From the NCBI GenBank assembly GCA_004558805.1, contig SFDE01000014.1, forward strand, positions 1 to 47,624: a DNA stretch of 47,624 nt, written 5' to 3'. Source of the DNA: Faecalibacterium prausnitzii (GTDB lineage: Bacteria; Bacillota; Clostridia; Oscillospirales; Ruminococcaceae). This document shows, one piece after another, positions 24,256 to 32,180 of the stretch (position 1 is the stretch's first letter; each line of letters starts with the position of its first letter). The notes beneath the pieces are model-generated. The model searched no databases and had not been told where the DNA came from. It saw only the letters and a program-made list of their open reading frames with translations. The translations under genes were made by a program, and so were the position numbers.

Positions 24256-25185
24256 TTACAGCTTGGCGATGGCGGCTTCGATCATTGCCTGTGCTTCCAC
24301 GATCACTGCCTCGTCCTCGGGGATGAGAGAGGGCATGGGCTCCCGGACCCCGCCCAGCTCCAGACCATACATCCGGCGCAGGATCTCCTTCTGCACGGCG
24401 TACAGGTTGCCGTGGGCGGAGCACATCTTGTAGATGATGCGGTTGGCGTCGTACTGGATGGCACGTGCCTGGGCAAGATCGCCTGCCTCAATGTACTTGT
24501 TCATAGCAAGGTACAGCTCCGGCATCACGGCGTAGGTGCCGCCGATGCCGCCGTCTGCGCCAATGGCACGTCCGGCAACAAACTGCTCATCGGGACCGTT
24601 GAACACCACAAAGCCATCCTCGCCCCGTGCGGCGATGCCTGCATCCTTGAACATCTGGATGTCCTGGGTGGGCATGGAGCTGTTCTTGACCGCCACCACG
24701 TTGGGGTTCTTCAGCATCTCCTTCAGCAGGCTCATGGTAAGAGCGGTGCCAGCCAGCTGGGGAATGTTGTAGATGACAAACTCGGTGTTGGGTGCCGCTG
24801 CGGACATATCGTTCCAGTACTTGGCAATGGCGTACTCCGGCAGGTGGAAGTAGATGGGAGGAATGGATGCAATGGCGTCCACGCCTACGCTCTCTGCGTG
24901 CCGTGCCAGCTCCATGCTGTCGGCGGTGTTGTTGCAACCCACATGGGCAATGACGGTGAGCTTGCCCTTTGCCTCGCTCATCACGGCTTCCAGAACTGCC
25001 TTGCGCTCATCCACGTGCTGGTAGATGCACTCGCCGGAGGAGCCGCCCACATATACGCCCTTGACGCCCTTGGCGATCAGGTGGCGGGTAAGAGCCTTGA
25101 CGCCCTCGATGGAGATATTGCCCTCTGCGTCGTAGCAGGCGTAAAAGGCAGGGATGACACCCTGATATTTCTTGATGTCTTTCAT
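24256..25185 (-). CDS. nanA: N-acetylneuraminate lyase (DHDPS/NAL family)
   Basis: A 309-residue TIM-barrel aldolase cleaving sialic acid to ManNAc and pyruvate. Carboxylate-binding GGSSGE is at 47-52. Catalytic Tyr139 is in VIYNIP. Schiff-base Lys167 is in VAVKNSS. These positions nearly equal those of E. coli NanA (Tyr137, Lys165). Context with nanE, nanK and nanQ settles the substrate over dihydrodipicolinate. ATG 25185 with AGAAGGA upstream. Confidence 0.95.
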   Translation of the reverse strand: MKDIKKYQGVIPAFYACYDAEGNISIEGVKALTRHLIAKGVKGVYVGGSSGECIYQHVDERKAVLEAVMSEAKGKLTVIAHVGCNNTADSMELARHAESVGVDAIASIPPIYFHLPEYAIAKYWNDMSAAAPNTEFVIYNIPQLAGTALTMSLLKEMLKNPNVVAVKNSSMPTQDIQMFKDAGIAARGEDGFVVFNGPDEQFVAGRAIGADGGIGGTYAVMPELYLAMNKYIEAGDLAQARAIQYDANRIIYKMCSAHGNLYAVQKEILRRMYGLELGGVREPMPSLIPEDEAVIVEAQAMIEAAIAKL

Positions 25186-25207
25186 GGGTCCATATCCTTC
25201 TTTCTGT

Positions 25208-25213
25208 AGTATA
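25208..25213 (-). promoter_or_regulatory. Possible internal promoter before nanA
   Basis: A TATACT -10 on the minus strand, 22 bp before the nanA start. The -35 position is weak. It lies just downstream of the tandem repeats. Confidence 0.3.
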
Positions 25214-25240
25214 AACGGATCAGTGATTTGTCTTTTGCCA

Positions 25241-25672
25241 AAAGGCGCTCCCGGAGCAGCAGGCGATGCAGCCTTTTTTTGTCCGGGCAGCGGCTTCAGC
25301 GCCCTCTTGCGGTGCCCTGCATCCGCTTCGTGCCTTGGGCGGCACTCGCGTCTTGCAGACCGCTGCGCCCAAAGGTGCTCCCGGAGCAGCAGGCGGTGCA
25401 GCCTTTTTTGTCCGGGCAGCGGCTTCAGCGCCCTCTTGCGGTGCCCTGCATCCGCTTCGTGCCTTGGGCGGCACTCGCGTCTTGCAGACCGCTGCGCCTA
25501 AAATTGCTCCCGGAGCAGCAGGCGATGCAGCCTTTTTGTCCGGGCAGCGGCTTCAGTGCCCTCTTGCGGTGCCCTGCATCCGCTTCGTGCCTTGGGCGGC
25601 ACTCGCGTCTTGCAGACCGCTGCGCCTAAAATTGCTCCCTGTTTCTGCCGCAGGCAGCGGTCGCAATTTTAG
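25241..25672. repeat. Tandem ~130-bp repeats within the nan operon
   Basis: Three near-identical direct copies, 25241-25370 (130 bp), 25371-25500 (130 bp) and 25501-25627 (127 bp), plus a partial fourth ending at 25670. Differences are mainly T-run length and a few substitutions. The unit contains GCTCCCGGAGC and other GC-rich stems. The unit is not a multiple of three and the open frames shift, so it is not coding. It separates the permease gene from nanA. The last partial copy forms a hairpin AAAATTGC/GCAATTTT (25628-25635 with 25663-25670) directly at the permease stop. Confidence 0.95.
25635..25663 (+). repeat. Dispersed 29-bp hairpin repeat, copy B
   Basis: Matches 16179-16207 at 26 of 29 positions with a compensating change in the stem (CTGCC/GGCAG). 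It forms the inner loop of the hairpin at the permease stop. Confidence 0.7.
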
Positions 25673-26640
25673 CCTTTGACCGCACCCATTGCGATGCCCT
25701 TGGTGAAGTACTTCTGGAAGATGAGGAAGATGATGATAATAGGCACAGCGGCAAGGGCGGCACCTGCCATGATCAGACCAAAGTCGGTGCTGTTCTCAGC
25801 CTGCAGCTTTGCAATGCCCAGAGAGATGGTCAGGTTGCTGGTGCTGGACAGCATGATCAACTGCATGAAGTAGTCGTTCCAGCTGTTGATGAAGGTAAAG
25901 ATGGCAAGAGCGCCGATGCCGGGTTTGACCATGGGCAGCACGATCTTGACAAAGGTGCGTGCCTCGCTGGCACCGTCGATGCGTGCCGCCTCCAGCATTT
26001 CGGTGGGGATGCCCTCACTGAACTGCTTCATCAGGAACACGCCAAAGGGCCAGCCTACGATGGGGAAGATCACCGCCCAGATGGTGTTATACAGGTTCAG
26101 GGCACTCATCTCACGCAGCAGGGGGATCAGGATGACCTGCTTGGGCAGCGCCATGGCGCAGACGATGAGGGTGAACAGCAGCTTGCGCCCTACAAAGCGC
26201 TTCTTGGCAAGCGCATAACCGGCCATGGCGGCGGTGAGGCAGGTGAGGATCATGGACATGACTGCCATGAACACAGTGTTGATCATCCAGCGGATGGCAG
26301 CGGGTGCCATGGGACCTACGGAGAAGTAGATGGGCTCGCCGTCGGCGCTGAACTTGGAGCCGAAGGGCACAGCCAGCTGCCACAGGGGGGCACGCTTGCC
26401 GGCAAACAGCTTCTGGTAGTTGGTCAGCACCCACTGGCTGGGCCACCACTCGGGGGTGGTAGCGTTGATGGCAGCACCGGTCTTGAAGGAGCCGGTGATG
26501 ATCCAGTACAGGGGAAAGGCGAAGAGCACCGCCATGATGCTGATGAGGATCAGCGCCAGAATGGTATAGGCGCTCATCTTCTTGAGCTTACTGGGATGGC
26601 GCTTCAACGGTTTTTGCTTTTTTGCAGCAGTTGCACTCAT
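25669..26640 (-). CDS. Carbohydrate ABC transporter permease (MalG type), nan operon
   Basis: A 323-residue permease with a basic N-terminal tail and six membrane helices. The cytoplasmic coupling loop reads EAARIDGASEARTFVKIVLPMVKPGIGALAIFTFINSWND, the EAA motif of the MalFG family. It works with the upstream permease and the binding lipoprotein to import sialic acid (inferred from the operon). Start ATG 26640; GGAGG precedes. No ATPase gene follows, so a shared MsmK-like ATPase is likely used. Confidence 0.92.
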   Translation of the reverse strand: MSATAAKKQKPLKRHPSKLKKMSAYTILALILISIMAVLFAFPLYWIITGSFKTGAAINATTPEWWPSQWVLTNYQKLFAGKRAPLWQLAVPFGSKFSADGEPIYFSVGPMAPAAIRWMINTVFMAVMSMILTCLTAAMAGYALAKKRFVGRKLLFTLIVCAMALPKQVILIPLLREMSALNLYNTIWAVIFPIVGWPFGVFLMKQFSEGIPTEMLEAARIDGASEARTFVKIVLPMVKPGIGALAIFTFINSWNDYFMQLIMLSSTSNLTISLGIAKLQAENSTDFGLIMAGAALAAVPIIIIFLIFQKYFTKGIAMGAVKG

Positions 26641-26654
26641 TGTTCCGCACCTCC

Positions 26655-27569
26655 TTAATTATCCTGGTTGCCCAGCTTGAACTGGACAGCCGACAGAATG
26701 GCGATGATCACTGCCAGTACCACACCCATGGCGTTGCCGTAGCCGTACTGGTACAGCTTAAAGGCGGTGTAGTAGATGTAGTACATGATGGTATCGGTGC
26801 GGTGGTTGGGACCGCCGGAAGTCAGCAGCTGGATCAGCGCAAAGCACTGGAAGGAGTTGATGGTGGTGATCACCAGAATGTACAGGGTGGTGGGCATGAT
26901 GGCAGGCCACTTGATCTTCCAGAAGCACTGGAAATCGGTGGCGCCGTCCACTTCTGCAGCCTCCACGATGGACTGGTCCACGTTACCCAGAGCGGACACA
27001 TACAGCACGATGGGCTGACCCACCGAGGTGGTGAGCAGAATCAGGATGATGCAGCCCAGCGCAAACCGCTCGTCGCCCAGCCAGTTGATGTTCTTGTCCA
27101 GAATGCCAAAGGTCTTGCCCAGGTAGTTGAAGATACCGTAGTAGTTGTTGTACATCCACTTCCACACCACGGTGACGGCGACCGATCCGGTGACCACAGG
27201 CAGGTAGAACACGCAGCGGAACAGGCTGGTCGCCCACTCCGGCAGATCTACGATGGCGGAGGACACCCACAGGGAGAAGATGCAGGTAACGGGCACCGAC
27301 ACGATGACGATGACAAAGGTGTTTTTCAGTGCGCCCAGGAAGATGGGGTCGGCAAACAGGGCTTTGTAGTTCGCCAGACCCACGAAGATGTCGGCACGGT
27401 TCATGGTGGAGTCAAAAAAGCTGGTAACCACGCACAGCACCATGGGGTAGATGACAAAGCCCAGGAAGAAGATCAGGCTGGGCAGCAGGAAGCAATAGGA
27501 GGCAAAGGTCTCGCGCCGGACCAGCGCACTGCTGCGCTTTGGCTCCTTGATCGCCGTTTTAGCAGCCAA
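26655..27569 (-). CDS. Sugar ABC transporter permease (MalF type), nan operon
   Basis: A permease of about 304 residues with six helices and the EAA loop VEAAEVDGATDFQCFWKIKWPAIMP. The start is uncertain. TTG at 27569 (giving MAAKTAIKEPKRSS) is chosen for the N-terminus. GTG at 27578 and TTG at 27581 lie too close to AAAGGA; the spacing to 27569 is 12 bp. It pairs with the second permease, 14 bp downstream. Confidence 0.9.
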   Translation of the reverse strand: MAAKTAIKEPKRSSALVRRETFASYCFLLPSLIFFLGFVIYPMVLCVVTSFFDSTMNRADIFVGLANYKALFADPIFLGALKNTFVIVIVSVPVTCIFSLWVSSAIVDLPEWATSLFRCVFYLPVVTGSVAVTVVWKWMYNNYYGIFNYLGKTFGILDKNINWLGDERFALGCIILILLTTSVGQPIVLYVSALGNVDQSIVEAAEVDGATDFQCFWKIKWPAIMPTTLYILVITTINSFQCFALIQLLTSGGPNHRTDTIMYYIYYTAFKLYQYGYGNAMGVVLAVIIAILSAVQFKLGNQDN

Positions 27570-27615
27570 GAGAATCACCAATCCTTTCGATGATAGTGTT
27601 TTTTCATAAGAAAGC

Positions 27616-27638
27616 CCCTCCCTCGCCCGGAGGAAGGG
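27616..27638 (-). promoter_or_regulatory. Intercistronic hairpin after the binding-protein gene
   Basis: A 9-bp stem (27616-27624 with 27630-27638, one wobble) between the binding protein and the first permease. Such hairpins often stabilise the abundant binding-protein mRNA and lower downstream expression. Confidence 0.55.
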
Positions 27639-27680
27639 ACAATCGGTCTGGGGGTGATATGAATTCAGAAGAGACTGGAT

Positions 27681-29033
27681 TTATGCCTCGGCAGCAGCGG
27701 CAGCGTTTGCATTGTCCACAAAGGTCTTGACGGCGGTGTCAACAGCCTCGCCGGAGCCTACGCGCTGCAGCATGTTCCACCACTCGGTACGAGCAGTTGC
27801 CCAACCCGGAGTGATCTGGTAGTAGTCGCCCAGGTAGCCCATGAACTTGCTGTACTCGCTCATGACCTCGTTGCCGGCGTAGATGTCGCCCGCGCTGGTA
27901 CGGACGGGGAAGTAGGTGGAGGCAAGAACGCTGTCCTTGACCTGATCGGGGTCAGCAGCGATGAAGTTGATAAAGGTCTTGGCAGCCTCGATCTTAGCCT
28001 CGTCGCCGTTGTCAAAGATGCCAAAGCCCCAGATGCCGCCGCACAGCTTGGGATCGCCGCTTTCGGTGGGGAATGCCATGGGGAAGATCTCGTCGCCGCT
28101 GATGGTCTGACCGGCAGCAGCGGTATCGGCATTCAGCTGCTGAGCGATGTTCCAGCAGAAAGCCATCTGCAGGGTGCCGTTGCGGAACAGGGTGATCTCC
28201 TCGCCGCCGTTGATGGAGGGGTCAAAGTTGATGCCCTTTGCATCGTACAGAGCCTGGATCGCCTTGATGTTCTCGGGGGAGTCGGCGGTGTACTTGGTGT
28301 GGGCTGCATCGGTAAAGGTGCCGCCGTACATGTTGTTGATGATGGCACGGGTGCCCTGGTCGCCGCCCTGACCGCTGCAGTAGATGGCTGCCACGTTCTC
28401 GTAGCCTGCGCCGTACAGAGCATCCACGGTGTTCAGGAAGCCCTCTGTGCTCCAGGTGTGCTTGTCGGTGTCGATGTACTTATCGGCGCCCACTTCCTTG
28501 ACCTTGGTCATGTTGACAGCCATGCAGTGAGCGGTCATGCACAGGGGATACTCGTAGTAGTCGCCCTTGTCGTTGCGGCAGGCAGACTCAACGGACTCGT
28601 AGATGTCCTTCTTGGCGTCGTCGGTCCACAGGTCGTTCAGGGGAGCCATGACGCCCTTTGCGCCCCAGTTTGCCACCAGACGCTCGGGTCCTTCCATGAC
28701 CAGATCCGGTGCGCTGCCGCCCTCGATGGCGGTGTTCACCTGGTCGTCGCCGTTGGTGTAGTCCAGATACTCCACGGTGACCTTGATGTCAGGGTACTTG
28801 GCGTTGAAGCTGGAGATCAGGTTCTGGACGGTATCGTCGTTGCCCCAGCCGCCGATGGGGTAGGTCCACAGCTTGATGCTGGCACCGGTAGCAGCAGCGC
28901 TGGCAGCAGCGGAGCTGGCGGTGGAGGCAGCGGTGGAGCTGGAAGAAGAACCGCCGCAAGCGGCAAGTGCGCCTGCGGCGCCGAGGATACCGGCAGCCTT
29001 CAGGAAGGAACGGCGGGAAATGCAGTTTTTCAT
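27681..29033 (-). CDS. Extracellular solute-binding lipoprotein, nan operon (probable sialic acid)
   Basis: A 450-residue family 1 binding protein. The signal peptide has a twin-arginine-like SRRSFLKAAG and a lipobox LAAC with Cys26, then a Ser/Ala linker. The mature domain has the typical TVEYLDYTNGDDQVNTAIEGGSAPDLVMEG and later GGEEITLFRNGTLQMAFCWNIAQQL. First gene of the operon with permeases and nan enzymes following, so sialic acid is the likely ligand; N-acetylated oligosaccharides are an alternative. ATG 29033 with AAGGAGAG upstream. Confidence 0.92.
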   Translation of the reverse strand: MKNCISRRSFLKAAGILGAAGALAACGGSSSSSTAASTASSAAASAAATGASIKLWTYPIGGWGNDDTVQNLISSFNAKYPDIKVTVEYLDYTNGDDQVNTAIEGGSAPDLVMEGPERLVANWGAKGVMAPLNDLWTDDAKKDIYESVESACRNDKGDYYEYPLCMTAHCMAVNMTKVKEVGADKYIDTDKHTWSTEGFLNTVDALYGAGYENVAAIYCSGQGGDQGTRAIINNMYGGTFTDAAHTKYTADSPENIKAIQALYDAKGINFDPSINGGEEITLFRNGTLQMAFCWNIAQQLNADTAAAGQTISGDEIFPMAFPTESGDPKLCGGIWGFGIFDNGDEAKIEAAKTFINFIAADPDQVKDSVLASTYFPVRTSAGDIYAGNEVMSEYSKFMGYLGDYYQITPGWATARTEWWNMLQRVGSGEAVDTAVKTFVDNANAAAAAEA

Positions 29034-29107
29034 GATAGTCTCTCCTTGCTCATTATCAGAGCCACATGTTTGGCGGCTGTCGTGTCTCAGCCGTAGATTG
29101 TAACTTA

Positions 29108-29136
29108 ATTATAGAAAATATTTTTCATTTTGTCCA
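29108..29136 (-). promoter_or_regulatory. Promoter of the nan operon
   Basis: On the minus strand TGGACA (complement of 29131-29136), 17 bp, TATAAT (complement of 29108-29113), 75 bp before the binding-protein start. Confidence 0.88.
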
Positions 29137-29165
29137 TTTCTTGTTTTCATAAATTTTCATTTTCA
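29122..29165. promoter_or_regulatory. TTTTCA repeats, candidate RpiR operator
   Basis: TTTTCA occurs at 29122-29127, 29144-29149, 29154-29159 and 29160-29165, overlapping and lying just upstream of the nan promoter. AT-rich repeated motifs here suit an RpiR-family regulator, whose gene is divergent. Binding is inferred. Confidence 0.45.
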
Positions 29166-29504
29166 AACTATACAAACTGCACAAATGTGTGGGATATTAG
29201 AAGAAACACAATAAAATACCAATTTTTCTCAACAATAAAGGTTACAAAATGGTACAGTTTGCGGAAAAACGCCAAGAGGGCCGTGAAAAGGATTTTCTGG
29301 TCGTTTGTAACTGTTTTGAAATGCTTTTTCATAAAAAGAAAGACTTTTCCTCCGCTTTTGGTCGCTCTGCACAGAACCAGAACCAAAAATGTGGGCAATG
29401 CGCCTCTTGCGCAGGACGGGGGTTTTTCTTATACTCTTTATAGAGGTGTACGAAAAGCAGTACAAAAACGCCGGAATCTTACCCGGCGGGTCAGGAGAAG
29501 GAGA
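29166..29504. other. Divergent intergenic region, nan operon / RpiR gene
   Basis: No credible gene. It holds the regulator promoter at 29407-29435 and an AT-rich stretch. Open frames crossing it start far upstream of any RBS and are not supported. Confidence 0.5.
29407..29435 (+). promoter_or_regulatory. Promoter of the RpiR-type regulator gene
   Basis: TTGCGC, 17 bp, TATACT. It lies 70 bp before the start codon. Confidence 0.65.
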
Positions 29505-30350
29505 ATGTCTACAAATTTTTGGGAGCTGCTGCAGCAGCATCAGGGCGACCTGACGAGGTCCGGGCGCACGGTGGCAGAGTATCTGGTCCAGCATGCGGCG
29601 GAAGCGCAGTACCTGTCCATTTCCTCCCTCGCACGGGAATGCAATGTGGCGGAAGCGACGGTGTTCCGGTTCTGCCGGTCTCTGGGCTTTGAGGGATACC
29701 ACGAGATGCGCATTGCGCTGGCACAGGCAAACGCCACCGGCGCTATGGTGAACCAGCGGGAGCTGGACCCGGAGGCAAGCACTGCCACCCTCTGCGAGCA
29801 CGCCAGCGGACTGTTTATGACCGCCATCAACGGCACCCAGAACGCCCTTTCCCCGGAGGCAGTGGACCGGGCGGCAAAGATGCTTCACGAGGCGCATCAG
29901 GTGTTCTGTCTGGGACAGGGCGGCAGTATGCTGCTGGCAAATGACCTCTGCGCCCGGTTTGCGGGCATCAGCAATAAGTTCCGCACCGCCGGAGACAACC
30001 ATTTGCAGATCATGGCGGCGGGGCTTATGACCGAGGCGGATGTGGTGCTGTTCATCTCCTATTCCGGTGCCACCCGGGATATGCTGGAGACCCTCCGTGC
30101 CGCAAAGACCTCCGGCGCAAAGATCATCCTCATCACCCACTACGAGGATTCCCCCGGCGCAAAGCTGGCGGACGTGGTGCTGCTGTGCGGTGCGCAGGAG
30201 AGCCCGCTGGATTCCGGCAGCATCCCCATCAAGGTGGCGGTGCTGTATGTTGGGGAGGTGCTGCTGCTGCGCTACATCCTCAGCGATTCCGAGGCAGCCG
30301 GGAAAGCGCAGGAGCGCACCACCGAGGCGCTGGCAGTTAAGATGCTGTAA
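29505..30350 (+). CDS. MurR/RpiR-family transcriptional regulator (probable nan regulator)
   Basis: A 281-residue regulator. The N-terminal helix-turn-helix (residues about 1-75) contains SGRTVAEYLVQHAAEAQYLSISSLARECNVAEATVFRFCRSLGFEGY. The C-terminal SIS sugar-phosphate-binding domain has VFCLGQGGSMLLAND and VVLFISYSGATRDMLETLRAAKTSGAKIILIT. ATG 29505 follows AGGAGAAGGAG. It is divergent from the sialic acid operon and is presumed to sense ManNAc-6-P or GlcNAc-6-P. Confidence 0.93.
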   Translation: MSTNFWELLQQHQGDLTRSGRTVAEYLVQHAAEAQYLSISSLARECNVAEATVFRFCRSLGFEGYHEMRIALAQANATGAMVNQRELDPEASTATLCEHASGLFMTAINGTQNALSPEAVDRAAKMLHEAHQVFCLGQGGSMLLANDLCARFAGISNKFRTAGDNHLQIMAAGLMTEADVVLFISYSGATRDMLETLRAAKTSGAKIILITHYEDSPGAKLADVVLLCGAQESPLDSGSIPIKVAVLYVGEVLLLRYILSDSEAAGKAQERTTEALAVKML

Positions 30351-30376
30351 GGGGTGGACCTTTTGCAGAACATATC

Positions 30377-30418
30377 AAAAAACAGCTGTGCGGTTCCAGA
30401 ACGGCACAGCTGTTTTTG
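30377..30418. terminator. Bidirectional terminator
   Basis: AACAGCTGTGC/GCACAGCTGTT with A-run before (30377-30382) and T-run after (30414-30418). It serves the regulator gene and the convergent ferredoxin gene. Confidence 0.88.
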
Positions 30419-30443
30419 CGGGAAGCATTCTGAGGCGGGAGGA

Positions 30444-30632
30444 TCACTCCTCCATGCGGATGGCGCTGACGGGGCAGCTTTCGGCGGCGGTCACCGCCTG
30501 CGGCACCTGTTCCGGCGGAATGGCACCGGGCTGCGCCACCGCAAGGACCCCCTCCATGCGGAACACCTCGGGGCACAGGGATGCACACTGGGTGCAGCCG
30601 ATGCACAGGTCCGGGTCAACGAATGCGATCAT
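30444..30632 (-). CDS. Single-cluster [4Fe-4S] ferredoxin
   Basis: A 62-residue electron carrier. Cys10, Cys13, Cys16 (CIGCTQC) and Cys53 (ESCPVSAI) ligate one cluster; Cys20 in CP is the extra one usual in the family. It is acidic, as expected. ATG 30632 has an AAGGAGG that lies in a hairpin. The redox partner is unknown. Confidence 0.93.
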   Translation of the reverse strand: MIAFVDPDLCIGCTQCASLCPEVFRMEGVLAVAQPGAIPPEQVPQAVTAAESCPVSAIRMEE

Positions 30633-30641
30633 AAAACCTAC

Positions 30642-30660
30642 CTCCTTTTTATAAAAGGAG
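30642..30660 (-). promoter_or_regulatory. Hairpin covering the ferredoxin Shine-Dalgarno
   Basis: CTCCTTTT pairs with AAAAGGAG over a 3-nt loop, burying the ribosome-binding site. It could regulate translation, or be chance in an AT-rich leader. Confidence 0.4.
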
Positions 30661-30733
30661 CTTTGCCCGTTCTGCCCCGGATTATGCAGCAGGCAAAAAT
30701 ATGGGAGCGACTCTGGGATTTTGCTCCGGGGTG

Positions 30734-30742
30734 TGGTACAAT
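30734..30742 (+). promoter_or_regulatory. Extended -10 promoter for the ArsC/Spx-like gene
   Basis: TGGTACAAT, 20 bp before ATG 30763. No good -35. Confidence 0.45.
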
Positions 30743-30762
30743 AGCCTGCAGGAGGAAATGCT

Positions 30763-31104
30763 ATGAATATTCAGATCTTTGGCACCAACAAGTGCTTTGA
30801 TACCAAAAAGGCGCAGCGCTACTTCAAGGAGCGGGGCGTAAAGTTCCAGATGATCGACCTGAAAGAAAAGGGCATGAGCCGGGGAGAATTTGACAACGTG
30901 GCACGGGCGCTGGGAGGCTGGGAAAAGATGGTCGACCCGGCGGCAAAGGATAAGCAGACCCTTGCGCTGCTGGATGCCCTCATCGACTGGCAGAAAGAGG
31001 ACAAGCTCTTTGAAAATCAGCAGCTGCTGCGGACCCCCATCGTCCGCAACGGCAGACAGGCAACGGTAGGCTACCAGCCGGAGGTGTGGAAAAGCTGGGA
31101 ATAA
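30763..31104 (+). CDS. ArsC/Spx-family thioredoxin-fold protein
   Basis: A 113-residue protein of the arsenate reductase family. Start MNIQIFGTNKCFDTKKAQRYF has a single N-terminal Cys11, not the CxxC of Spx. LLRTPIVRNGRQATVGY near the end is the family's cis-Pro segment. Length equals ArsC-like YffB/Spx relatives. It may be a thiol-based reductase or regulator; arsenate activity is not shown, and no ars operon is nearby. RBS AGGAGG precedes by 8 bp. Confidence 0.88.
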   Translation: MNIQIFGTNKCFDTKKAQRYFKERGVKFQMIDLKEKGMSRGEFDNVARALGGWEKMVDPAAKDKQTLALLDALIDWQKEDKLFENQQLLRTPIVRNGRQATVGYQPEVWKSWE

Positions 31105-31147
31105 GCGCTTTTTTACACACTTTCACAAAAAAACCACCGGAGAGGTT

Positions 31148-31176
31148 TTGCACTCCTGTCCGGTCTGTGGTATACT
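31148..31176 (+). promoter_or_regulatory. Promoter of the 297-aa membrane protein gene
   Basis: TTGCAC, 17 bp, TATACT, with TGG before the -10. Confidence 0.8.
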
Positions 31177-31217
31177 GAGCAGTAGAGCAATTGAAACCTT
31201 GGGAGAATGACATTACT

Positions 31218-32111
31218 ATGAAACATTATATCACCCCCGAAGAACACGCCCGGGTACAGCGCCGCCGAGGTCGGCAGGCGCTGGGCTTTCTCATCGTGGT
31301 GCTGGTGCTCATCGGTTTTATCACGGTGCTCCGTGCCGGTGTGGGCTTTGTGGCAGATCTTTTTGACGATACAGAGCAGAAGCAGGACTACGAGGACCGG
31401 CTGGAAGGTCTGGTGCTGTTTGACCCCATGCCCTTTGACGGCATCGGCAATATCGACGACCTGACCTTGCGGGAAGCGGCGGTGTGGGGCTGCATCTACA
31501 ATATTCAGGAGACCCAGGGCGGTTTTGACAACTATCCCACCGACCCGGACACCGAGCAGCTGCTGCTGCCCTCGGTGGATGTGGACGCCTACCTGGCAAA
31601 GCTGGTGGGACCCGGCTTCAAGCTGACCCACAAGAGCTTTGAGATGGAAGACATGACGGTGGAGTACGACGAGACCACTCAGCGCTATAAGATCCCGGTC
31701 ACCGGCTCGGTGGGCTACTACCGTGCTACGGTCACACGGCTCTTCAAGCGCAGCGGCAAGCTCCATGTGACGGTGGGCTACATCCCCACTGCCAGCATCG
31801 ACGACAGCATCATCAATGTCTCGTCGGATACGCCCACCAAGTATATGGACTATATCTTTGAGCGCCAGAGCGGCAGCTGGTACCTCACCGGTCTGACCGA
31901 AAGCGAGACCAAGCCGGAATCCAGCATTGCCAGCTCCGCCGTCAGCGACCAGTCGGTGCCCATGGCAGAAAGTGAAGTACAGGATGCCATCCTCGCCGCC
32001 GTGGATTCGGGCGAGGCTTCCAGCGAAGCCGCCGGGGCAGAGCAGGAAGCGGCAGACACCGCCGACACTGCTGAAGCCGCAGAGGAAAGCACCGCCAGCC
32101 CGGCAGCGTAA
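31218..32111 (+). CDS. Membrane-anchored protein of unknown function
   Basis: A 297-residue protein. A basic N-terminus (ARVQRRRGRQ) is followed by one transmembrane helix at about 20-42 (ALGFLIVVLVLIGFITVL), so the bulk is outside. The external domain (about 55-240) has mixed alpha/beta text with no recognised family. The last 60 residues are low-complexity Ala/Glu/Ser (AEESTASPAA end). ATG 31218 is chosen with GGGAG upstream. Likely a secreted stress or envelope protein; no confident call. Confidence 0.75.
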   Translation: MKHYITPEEHARVQRRRGRQALGFLIVVLVLIGFITVLRAGVGFVADLFDDTEQKQDYEDRLEGLVLFDPMPFDGIGNIDDLTLREAAVWGCIYNIQETQGGFDNYPTDPDTEQLLLPSVDVDAYLAKLVGPGFKLTHKSFEMEDMTVEYDETTQRYKIPVTGSVGYYRATVTRLFKRSGKLHVTVGYIPTASIDDSIINVSSDTPTKYMDYIFERQSGSWYLTGLTESETKPESSIASSAVSDQSVPMAESEVQDAILAAVDSGEASSEAAGAEQEAADTADTAEAAEESTASPAA

Positions 32112-32133
32112 AAGAGAAAAGCTATCAAAACAG

Positions 32134-32173
32134 ACTCCCCACTGTGAGTGAACCTCACGGCGGGGAGTTTTTT
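32134..32173 (+). terminator. Terminator after the 297-aa protein gene
   Basis: ACTCCCC/GGGGAGT with inner GTGAG/CTCAC, followed by TTTTTT. A four-A run before it may let it also serve the convergent XRE gene. Confidence 0.88.
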
Positions 32174-32180
32174 GTATCTG

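Noticed and set aside
25241..25672. CRISPR array
   Set aside because: The repeats are 130 bp, contiguous and without spacers; no cas gene is near.
25172..25679. Open frames through the 130-bp repeats
   Set aside because: The repeat period is not a multiple of three, so the frames shift between copies and there is no start signal; coding is not supported.
30763..31104. Arsenic resistance arsenate reductase
   Set aside because: Only the fold and one Cys are visible, with no ars neighbours, so the specific function is not claimed.
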